From Anaerolineaceae bacterium (GTDB lineage Bacteria > Chloroflexota > Anaerolineae > Anaerolineales > Anaerolineaceae), in contig DNOU01000010.1 of the NCBI GenBank assembly GCA_003501835.1, positions 1 through 19,587 on the forward strand: a DNA stretch of 19,587 nucleotides, given 5' to 3'. The position numbers and the translations under genes were made by a program. The notes under the pieces were generated by a model that was given only the letters and a program-made list of their open reading frames with translations, did no database searches and had not been told where the DNA came from. Of the stretch, positions 14,913 through 19,587 are shown one piece after another (the first letter of the stretch is position 1; the number at the start of each line of letters is the position of its first letter).

Positions 14913-15638
14913 ATGGCACGAAGAAGCCAGGGATTAAGTGAACGACACCGAAAGATCATGGAGTTTCTGATCAAATTCCAGAATACCAACGGGTATTCCC
15001 CTTCGATACGGCAAATTGGCGACAGCATCAATGTCAAGTCCACATCTTTGGTGGATTATTACCTGAATCAACTCCAGCAGATGGGCTTTATCGATCGCGA
15101 AGATCGAATTTCACGCAGCATTCGCGTTCTCACGCCTGTGATTGACTCACCCTCATTGAAGGAAAAGGTTGCAGATGCGGTTCAGAATGTTTCTGCCACG
15201 CTTTCCGACCTGGTCAGCATTCCCCTTGCCGGACGCATCGTCGCCTCGGCACCCATCCCCATGCCCACCTCCGACCTGCCCTATTTTGACTCCGAATCCA
15301 GCGTGGATATTGCGCGCAGCCTGCTGCCCGCCCGCGAAACGAATGACCTTTTTGCGCTTGAAGTGAGCGGCGATTCCATGGTCGATGCCATGATCAATGA
15401 TGGCGATATTGTGATCATGAAGCAGGTGAAGTCTGCCAATAATGGCGAGATGGTCGCGGTCTGGCTGGATGACAGGGATGAAACCACCCTCAAGTATTTC
15501 TACAAGGAAGCCAACCGCATCCGTCTGCAGCCTGCAAACCCGAACATGGGACCCATTTACGTGGATAACCCCAAGAGCCTGCGCATCATGGGTCGGGTGG
15601 TGATGGTCATCCGCCAGGTCAAGTCCATCGCAGTCTAA
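14913..15638 (+). CDS. lexA: LexA repressor, SOS response
   Basis: A 241-residue SOS repressor, slightly longer than the 200-230 usual. The N-terminal winged helix includes LSERHRKIMEFLIKF and GYSPSIRQIGDSINVKSTS (recognition helix). After a linker, the self-cleavage site is Ala106-Gly107 in PLAGRIVA. The catalytic serine is Ser155 in SGDSMVDAMINDGD and the lysine is Lys194 in TTLKYFYKE, so the protein should be RecA-responsive. ATG 14913 has AGGAGG five bases upstream. The gene stands alone between a divergent promoter region with a self-binding box and a bidirectional terminator. The linker between DNA-binding and peptidase domains (about 72-100) accounts for the extra length. Confidence 0.96.
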   Translation: MARRSQGLSERHRKIMEFLIKFQNTNGYSPSIRQIGDSINVKSTSLVDYYLNQLQQMGFIDREDRISRSIRVLTPVIDSPSLKEKVADAVQNVSATLSDLVSIPLAGRIVASAPIPMPTSDLPYFDSESSVDIARSLLPARETNDLFALEVSGDSMVDAMINDGDIVIMKQVKSANNGEMVAVWLDDRDETTLKYFYKEANRIRLQPANPNMGPIYVDNPKSLRIMGRVVMVIRQVKSIAV

Positions 15639-15657
15639 AGGTTCACGAGAACAAATA

Positions 15658-15685
15658 AAAAATCCTCCCGGGAAGGAGGATTTTT
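15658..15685. terminator. Bidirectional terminator between lexA and rplL
   Basis: AAAAATCCTCC (15658-15668) and GGAGGATTTTT (15675-15685) form a perfect 11-bp stem with loop CGGGAA. The A-run and T-run flank the GC core, so it works as an intrinsic terminator in both directions for these convergent genes. Confidence 0.93.
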
Positions 15686-15707
15686 CAGTCAAGCCTGTCC
15701 ATCAGAA

Positions 15708-16085
15708 CTAGGCAAGTTCAACAACGCCACCGGCAGCTTCGAGCTTCGACTTGGCATCGTTGGCGGCTTCCTTACCGACAGCGGAAAGGACTTTGGCGCC
15801 AGCGGTCTCAGCCATGGTTTTGGCTTCCACGAGGCCGAGGTTGGTGAGTGCACGGATGACCTTGATGACTTCGATCTTCTTGGGACCGGGGTCCTTGAGG
15901 ACAACGTCGAACTCGGTCTTTTCTTCGACGGGTTCAGCGGCAGCGACGGGGCCGGCAACGGCGGCCATGGCAACAGGTGCAGCGGCGGAAACACCCCATT
16001 TTTCCTCAAGTTTCTTGACAAGATCCGCAGCTTCGAGAACAGAGAGCTCGCTCAGCTGTTCAACAAGTTTTTCCAAATCAGCCAT
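15708..16085 (-). CDS. rplL: 50S ribosomal protein L7/L12
   Basis: Stalk protein of the large subunit that recruits translation factor GTPases; 125 residues, normal length. The N-terminal dimerisation helices (ADLEKLVEQLSELSVLEAADL), an Ala/Pro/Val-rich hinge at about 34-52, and the C-terminal factor-binding domain (FDVVLKDPGPKKIEVIKVIR) are all present. GGAG precedes ATG 16085. It is the last gene of the ribosomal unit, 72 bases after rplJ, and ends at the bidirectional terminator. Confidence 0.98.
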   Translation of the reverse strand: MADLEKLVEQLSELSVLEAADLVKKLEEKWGVSAAAPVAMAAVAGPVAAAEPVEEKTEFDVVLKDPGPKKIEVIKVIRALTNLGLVEAKTMAETAGAKVLSAVGKEAANDAKSKLEAAGGVVELA

Positions 16086-16157
16086 TTCAAATACTCCTTC
16101 AAATTAATTGTTGAAATTCTTTCCGGGGAAAACCCCCGGACCGATTGATCCAGCCTA

Positions 16158-16685
16158 TCAGGCAGCGGTGGATGCAGCTTCTGACTTAGCCTTGATCACT
16201 GCTGCCACTGAGCGGGCAGGTTCAGCCAATGTTCGGACAAGCTTGGTGGCAGGCGCTGAGATTACGCCCAACAGGGTGGCACGCATCACGGGCAGCGGTG
16301 GCAAATCTGCCAGCACTTTTACCTGTTTGCCGTCGATCAATTCCCTACCCAGAAATCCGCCTTTGACTGCGATCGTATCCGAGCCCTTTGTGGCATCGGT
16401 GAAGACTTTGGCAAGAGCGGGGGGATCTGAGAAAGCAAATCCGACAAGTGAGGTTTTCTCGAGAAATGCAGCCTTCGGATAACCTCTGGCTTCAAGCGCA
16501 CGGTCGAACAGGGAATTCTTGACCAGGTGAACTTCGTTGCCAGTCTCGCGCACTTTGGCGCGGAAGGCATCGATCTCTTTCATGTTCATGCGTTCATAAG
16601 TCAGTACAAATATCGCCTGGCTGTTCGAAACCCATTTTTCATACTGGGCGGACATATCGCCCTTTTGCTTCTTTGTAAAGGCCAA
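16158..16685 (-). CDS. rplJ: 50S ribosomal protein L10
   Basis: Base of the L7/L12 stalk, 175 residues. Shows AIFVLTYERMNMKEIDAFR and a K-N-S-L segment (VKNSLFDRAL) typical of L10, then the C-terminal helices that bind L7/L12 dimers. The start is a TTG (16685) with AGGAGG about nine bases upstream; no ATG is available before the conserved N-terminus MAFTKKQK. It is preceded by its own leader with a strong hairpin, expected to give autogenous control by the L10-L7/L12 complex. Confidence 0.96.
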   Translation of the reverse strand: MAFTKKQKGDMSAQYEKWVSNSQAIFVLTYERMNMKEIDAFRAKVRETGNEVHLVKNSLFDRALEARGYPKAAFLEKTSLVGFAFSDPPALAKVFTDATKGSDTIAVKGGFLGRELIDGKQVKVLADLPPLPVMRATLLGVISAPATKLVRTLAEPARSVAAVIKAKSEAASTAA

Positions 16686-16689
16686 TGAA

Positions 16690-16858
16690 ATCTACCTCCT
16701 TCCTTCAAAAATAAAAGTCTTTGTCTGGTAACGCCAGGCAAAGACTTTTCTCGTTCCCTTTCGGGAGGAATTCGATCAATCAGTCTTCACCTCGGCGGGA
16801 AATTAAGCCCTTTCAGGCACCAGCTTTCTTCGGTGAATGCTCGTTTTTCTGCTCGAGC
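16690..16858 (-). promoter_or_regulatory. Ribosomal protein L10 leader with terminator-like hairpin
   Basis: The rplA-rplJ spacer carries a structured leader as known for bacterial rplJL units. A long stem pairs AAAAGTCTTTG (16713-16723) with CAAAGACTTTT (16739-16749), extended inward by TCTGG/CCAGG with one wobble. On the minus strand it is followed by TATTTTTG, so it can act as an attenuator. Upstream are shorter paired elements, including CCCGAAAGGG-like and CCGAGG segments. The 5' end is placed from the TATAAT box. Confidence 0.78.
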
Positions 16859-16864
16859 GGGGCA

Positions 16865-16870
16865 ATTATA
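16865..16870 (-). promoter_or_regulatory. -10 box of the rplJ-rplL unit
   Basis: TATAAT on the minus strand just downstream of the rplA stop codon. The -35 element would fall within the end of rplA and is a weak match. Confidence 0.55.
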
Positions 16871-16876
16871 CCACGT

Positions 16877-17593
16877 TTATTCCAGTGAAATGCTCACCGC
16901 CTGCAGAGGATCTACTTTGATGCCAGGGCCCATGGTGGCGGCGACGGCGATCTTTTTGATGTATGTACCCCTGGCACCGGTGGGGCGTGCTTTCTTGATG
17001 GCTTCCATCAGGGCAGCGAAGTTTTCGAAGAGCTTCTGGGCTTCGAATGATGATTTACCGATGGGAACGTGGATGTTTGCCGTCTTGTCGAGACGGAATT
17101 CCACACGGCCTGCCTTGGATTCATTGATCACGCGCGGCAACTCTTCGGCTGCCACAACGGTGCCAGCCTTGGGATTTGGCATCAATGAACGCGGACCCAG
17201 GATACGACCCAGGCGTCCAACCTTACCCATCATATCGGGAGTGGCAATAGCCACATCGAATTCAGTCCAGCCAGCAGCGATCTTGTTGATCATTTCATCT
17301 GAATCCGCAACGTAATCAGCGCCGGCTTCCTGTGCTTTGGTTGCAGCATCGCCCTGGGCAAATACCAGGACGCGTACGGTCTTTCCCAAACCGTGGGGCA
17401 GAACGACCACATCACGTACCTGCTGGTCTGCCTGGCGCGGGTCGAGACCCATGCGCAGGTGGACTTCAATGGTGGCATCAAATTTTGCGTAGGAAGTCTC
17501 TTTCGCCAGAGCCACCGCTTCCCTCGGTGAGTATGACTGCTCGTGATCCACTTTTGCGAGTGCTTCAATATATTTCTTACCGTGTTTCGCCAT
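16877..17593 (-). CDS. rplA: 50S ribosomal protein L1
   Basis: L1-stalk protein, 238 residues, normal length. It guides tRNA exit and in many bacteria represses its own operon by binding its mRNA. Seen: MAKHGKKYIEALAKVD at the N-terminus, AVALAKETSYAKFDATIEVH, the central PDMMGKVGRLGRILGPRSLMPNPKAGTV region containing the L1 signature, and a C-terminal SISLE. ATG 17593 follows GAAGGAG; an in-frame extension to 17641 runs through the intergenic hairpin and is rejected. Confidence 0.97.
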   Translation of the reverse strand: MAKHGKKYIEALAKVDHEQSYSPREAVALAKETSYAKFDATIEVHLRMGLDPRQADQQVRDVVVLPHGLGKTVRVLVFAQGDAATKAQEAGADYVADSDEMINKIAAGWTEFDVAIATPDMMGKVGRLGRILGPRSLMPNPKAGTVVAAEELPRVINESKAGRVEFRLDKTANIHVPIGKSSFEAQKLFENFAALMEAIKKARPTGARGTYIKKIAVAATMGPGIKVDPLQAVSISLE

Positions 17594-17616
17594 TTTTTCT
17601 CCTTCGTGGTGCAAGC

Positions 17617-17633
17617 GGGCAGAATGACTGCCC
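17617..17633 (-). other. Hairpin in the rplK-rplA spacer
   Basis: GGGCAG and CTGCCC pair perfectly over a five-base loop, in the 50 bases between rplK and rplA. No U-tract follows. It may tune rplA translation or transcript processing. Confidence 0.45.
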
Positions 17634-17643
17634 TCCCACAAAC

Positions 17644-18069
17644 TTACTTCTCAACCGTCAAGCCCATATTGCGGGCAGTGCCTTCGATCTGACGCATTGC
17701 TGCTTCCAGATCGTTCGCATTCATGTCTTTCATCTTCTTTTCGGCAATATCGCGAATCTGCGCCTGGGTGACCTTGCCCACCTTGTTGCGATTGGGAATG
17801 TCAGAACCCTTGGGGATGCCGGCTGCCTTCTTCAACATTTCTGAAGCAGGGGGTGATTTCAGAATGAAGGTGAATGAACCATCGGTGTAAACGGTGATTT
17901 CTGCAGGAATCACTTCGCCAACCTGGTTTTGAGTGCGGGCGTTGTATTCCTTGCAGAATGCCATGATGTTGATCCCGTGGCCAGCCAATGCCGGGCCAAT
18001 TGGGGGTGCTGGATTTGCTTTGCCAGCATTGATTTGCAGTCTTACAATTGCTTTCAGTTTCTTTGCCAC
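17644..18069 (-). CDS. rplK: 50S ribosomal protein L11
   Basis: Component of the GTPase-associated centre, 141 residues, standard length. The N-terminal domain has KLQINAGKANPAPPIGPAL (written here as VRLQINAGKANPAPPIGPAL in part) followed by GINIMAFCKEYNARTQ. The C-terminal RNA-binding domain has FILKSPPASEMLKKAAGI and ends in RNMGLTVEK. Starts with GTG 18069, with AAGGAG about eight bases upstream. It precedes rplA by 50 bases, the standard order. Confidence 0.97.
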   Translation of the reverse strand: MAKKLKAIVRLQINAGKANPAPPIGPALAGHGINIMAFCKEYNARTQNQVGEVIPAEITVYTDGSFTFILKSPPASEMLKKAAGIPKGSDIPNRNKVGKVTQAQIRDIAEKKMKDMNANDLEAAMRQIEGTARNMGLTVEK

Positions 18070-18104
18070 TTTAACTCTCCTTGGTGGTTATAACGGGTGA
18101 AAAG

Positions 18105-18118
18105 GGGAGCACCCTCCC
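18105..18118 (-). other. Short hairpin in the rplK leader
   Basis: GGGAG and CTCCC pair over a four-base loop in the 68-base nusG-rplK spacer. Autogenous L1 binding sites are known in L11-L1 leaders, so it is a candidate part of one, but the motif is too short to be sure. Confidence 0.35.
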
Positions 18119-18137
18119 ACAATATGCGTAAGATCTC

Positions 18138-18845
18138 TCACGCTTTTTCAACTTGTAAGAAATCAAGTTCTACAGGAGTTTCACGTCCGAAGAAATTGAC
18201 CATTACTCTTACCTTGCTGCGTTCCATATCAATTTCCGATACCTGACCACGGAAATCGTTGAAGGGACCATCCACGATGCGAACACGCTCGCCGACTTTG
18301 AATGAAACCTTGACGTGCGGTGCTTCTGCTTCCATGCGGCGAAGTATTTGCTGCACTTCCTCCGGGCGCAGGGGGGTTGGGTCGTTGCCCATACCCACAA
18401 ATCCCGTCACACCCGGCGTATTGCGAACCACGTACCAGGACTCTTCAGACAGGATCATGTTGACCAGCACATAGCCGGGAAACACGTGGCGTTCCACGGA
18501 GCGGCGTTTGCCGTCTTTGACTTCGATCTCTTCCTGTGTGGGAATGACGACATCAAAGATCTTGTCTTTCATTCCCATCGTCTCAATACGCTGCTCCAGG
18601 TTGTAACGAACCTTGTTCTCATAGCCTGAGTAGCAATGGATTACGAACCAGTTCCGCTCCGAAGTACCTTCCGGGGGGACGTCTGAGGTCATTTCATTTC
18701 CAAAAGCAGCAGGCAATTCCTCTTCAACCGGCGGCTTGATTACTTCATCAGACGCGTGTTCCTCGCGGGATTCCTTTTCCTCAGGCTCCTGCGATTGAGA
18801 GTCATCCATCTCACCGTTGTAATTATCGTCATCACGCGCGTCCAT
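18138..18845 (-). CDS. nusG: Transcription elongation factor NusG with acidic N-terminal extension
   Basis: Binds RNA polymerase as a processivity and pausing factor; 235 residues against about 175-180 in E. coli. The extra length is an N-terminal tail of about 63 residues, very rich in Asp and Glu and probably disordered. The NGN domain begins at RNWFVIHCYSGYENKV (Trp66) and includes HVFPGYVLVNM. The C-terminal KOW domain reads FKVGERVRIVDGPFNDFRG and ends in DFLQVEKA. The third of three consecutive possible starts (GTG, ATG, ATG) has the best spacing to AAGG. The gene follows secE by 30 bases and precedes rplK, the classic order. Confidence 0.95.
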   Translation of the reverse strand: MDARDDDNYNGEMDDSQSQEPEEKESREEHASDEVIKPPVEEELPAAFGNEMTSDVPPEGTSERNWFVIHCYSGYENKVRYNLEQRIETMGMKDKIFDVVIPTQEEIEVKDGKRRSVERHVFPGYVLVNMILSEESWYVVRNTPGVTGFVGMGNDPTPLRPEEVQQILRRMEAEAPHVKVSFKVGERVRIVDGPFNDFRGQVSEIDMERSKVRVMVNFFGRETPVELDFLQVEKA

Positions 18846-18875
18846 CATCACCTTGCCAATCCTTTTTGAACTGGT

Positions 18876-19088
18876 TTAACCCAGGATCAAACCAATCAGT
18901 CTTGTAAATAAAAAGTCCAATCCGCCGAGGACAATCCCCATGGCCAACATGACCAGCAAGACGACCTTGGTCAATTGCCAGGCTTCCCTGGGAGTCGGCC
19001 AGGCAACCTTGTGCAGCTCACCAATGGTTTCACGCCACCAACGGGCAAGACCCTTTTCTTTCTTGACCTTGACGATCTTTTCAGCCAT
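18876..19088 (-). CDS. secE: Preprotein translocase subunit SecE
   Basis: Small essential clamp subunit of the SecYEG channel in the inner membrane, 70 residues, the one-helix form common outside the gammaproteobacteria. A basic N-terminus is followed by the amphipathic RWWRETIGELHKVAWPTPRE signature and one membrane helix (about 42-64, VVLLVMLAMGIVLGGLDFLF). GAGGAG lies six bases before ATG 19088. It lies between tRNA-Trp and nusG, the usual place. Confidence 0.97.
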   Translation of the reverse strand: MAEKIVKVKKEKGLARWWRETIGELHKVAWPTPREAWQLTKVVLLVMLAMGIVLGGLDFLFTRLIGLILG

Positions 19089-19174
19089 GGCATACTCCTC
19101 TTTTACGGCTAAAGCGCCGTCTCACGATCTTCTCTCAATCCGAGGGACGGGACGGCGTCGCCTTTTGTTCTAGG

Positions 19175-19247
19175 CAGGCCAAGCAGGAATCGAACCCACA
19201 ACCTCCTGTTTTGGAGACAGGCGCTCTGCCAGTTGAGCTATTGGCCT
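19175..19247 (-). tRNA. tRNA-Trp (anticodon CCA)
   Basis: Complete cloverleaf on the minus strand: acceptor AGGCCAA/TTGGCCT, D arm GCTC/GAGC, anticodon stem CCTGT/ACAGG with loop CTCCAAA, and T arm GTGGG/CCTGC (one mismatch-like wobble) with loop TTCGATT. The discriminator is G and CCA is not encoded. Its place between rpmG and secE is the conserved bacterial arrangement. Confidence 0.96.
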
Positions 19248-19252
19248 GTGAT

Positions 19253-19282
19253 TTGTAAGGCGGGAATACTCCCGCCTTACAA
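19253..19282 (-). other. Perfect 13-bp hairpin between rpmG and tRNA-Trp
   Basis: TTGTAAGGCGGGA (19253-19265) and TCCCGCCTTACAA (19270-19282) pair fully around a four-base loop. The structure ends five bases before the tRNA 5' end on the transcribed strand. There is no U-tract, so transcript end protection or a processing signal is more likely than simple termination. Confidence 0.75.
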
Positions 19283-19293
19283 CGGATTACCTT

Positions 19294-19464
19294 TTACTTG
19301 GTCTCCCGGTGAAGCGTGTGCTTCTGGCAGTGGGAGCAATACTTCTGCAATTCCATCCGACCCGGGTCATTGCGCCGGTTCTTCTCGGTGGTGTAATTCC
19401 GATTCTTGCACTCATTGCACGCCAGGGTAATCACCGGGCGGATATCTTTCTTTTTGGATGCCAT
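19294..19464 (-). CDS. rpmG: 50S ribosomal protein L33
   Basis: A 56-residue large-subunit protein of the zinc-binding (C+) type: Cys16-x2-Cys19 in LACNECKNRNY and Cys43-x2-Cys46 in YCSHCQKHTLH. It begins MASKKKDIRPVITL and ends HRETK, both characteristic. It lies between tuf and tRNA-Trp, the expected place for this gene. The ribosome-binding site before ATG 19464 is weak. Confidence 0.97.
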   Translation of the reverse strand: MASKKKDIRPVITLACNECKNRNYTTEKNRRNDPGRMELQKYCSHCQKHTLHRETK

Positions 19465-19475
19465 TTTGTCTCACG

Positions 19476-19498
19476 CAGCCTGTAATTACTGCAGGCTG
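19476..19498 (-). other. Hairpin between tuf and rpmG
   Basis: CAGCCTG and CAGGCTG form a 7-bp stem with a nine-base AT-rich loop in the 43 bases after the tuf stop codon. No U-tract follows. It may protect the tuf transcript 3' end or lower readthrough to rpmG. Confidence 0.5.
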
Positions 19499-19507
19499 AC
19501 AACTCCT

Positions 19508-19587
19508 TTATGCCAAGATCTTTGTGATCACGCCGGCGCCAACCGTCAGACCACCTTCGCGAATTGCAAACTTTGACCCCTGCTCCA
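19508..19587 (-). CDS. tuf: Elongation factor Tu, C-terminal end only
   Basis: The last 25 codons of EF-Tu enter from the right edge. The frame reads FAIREGGLTVGAGVITKILA before TAA, the nearly invariant EF-Tu C-terminus (domain 3). EF-Tu delivers aminoacyl-tRNA to the ribosome as a GTPase. The rest lies outside the window. Confidence 0.95.
   Translation of the reverse strand, partial: EQGSKFAIREGGLTVGAGVITKILA

Noticed and set aside
14347..14937. 196-codon plus-strand frame
   Set aside because: It covers the FmdB and CsoR-like genes in antisense and both divergent promoters; no conserved motif.
15153..15692. 179-codon minus-strand frame opposite lexA
   Set aside because: Shadow of lexA codon use; it runs through the bidirectional terminator and its start sits within it.

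Overview
The window reads as a chromosomal segment of a Chloroflexota bacterium, most likely of the Anaerolineae. This is an inference. It rests on the Pro/Thr/Glu/Ala-rich linker after the lipoprotein cysteine of the solute-binding protein, a Gram-positive-type GAAC-N4-GTTC LexA box, a NusG with a long acidic N-terminal extension, and a CUT1 sugar transporter operon without its own ATPase. Base composition and codon use look uniform, and I see no insertion sequence, integrase, CRISPR array or phage gene.

Left edge (1-1912): a glycerate 2-kinase gene on the minus strand runs off the window only a few codons before its expected end. About 790 bases without a convincing gene follow. They hold the glycerate kinase promoter, possible gene debris, and the promoter and operator of the next gene.

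Carbohydrate operon (1913-11272, plus strand): a LacI-family regulator, a lipoprotein sugar-binding protein, two CUT1 permeases, a DUF624/YesL-like membrane protein, a GH130 enzyme, a GH65 phosphorylase and beta-phosphoglucomutase. The logic is uptake of a small glycoside, cytoplasmic phosphorolysis, and conversion of beta-glucose 1-phosphate to glucose 6-phosphate. A perfect 18-bp palindrome over the predicted lacI transcription start is the likely operator. Hairpins between genes probably set unequal expression. The sugar itself cannot be read from the sequence.

Middle (11281-14079): tRNA-Lys(CTT) on the minus strand, a C39-like cysteine peptidase with an unrecognised N-terminal half on the plus strand, and a nicotinate phosphoribosyltransferase on the minus strand. 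The last two converge on a bidirectional terminator.

Stress-regulator block (14232-15638): an FmdB-type zinc ribbon and a CsoR/CstR-family repressor on the minus strand diverge from lexA, whose promoter contains a perfect SOS box in its spacer.

Right side (15658-19587, minus strand): a bidirectional terminator, then the conserved order (in transcription direction) tuf end - rpmG - tRNA-Trp(CCA) - secE - nusG - rplK - rplA - L10 leader - rplJ - rplL. This is an ordinary translation and transcription core operon with a well-formed L10 leader and several intercistronic hairpins.

I did not find a clearly new type of system. The points most worth following are the two-phosphorylase sugar operon of unknown substrate, the CsoR-like protein whose metal-binding His is replaced, and the unidentified N-terminal domain of the C39-like protein.
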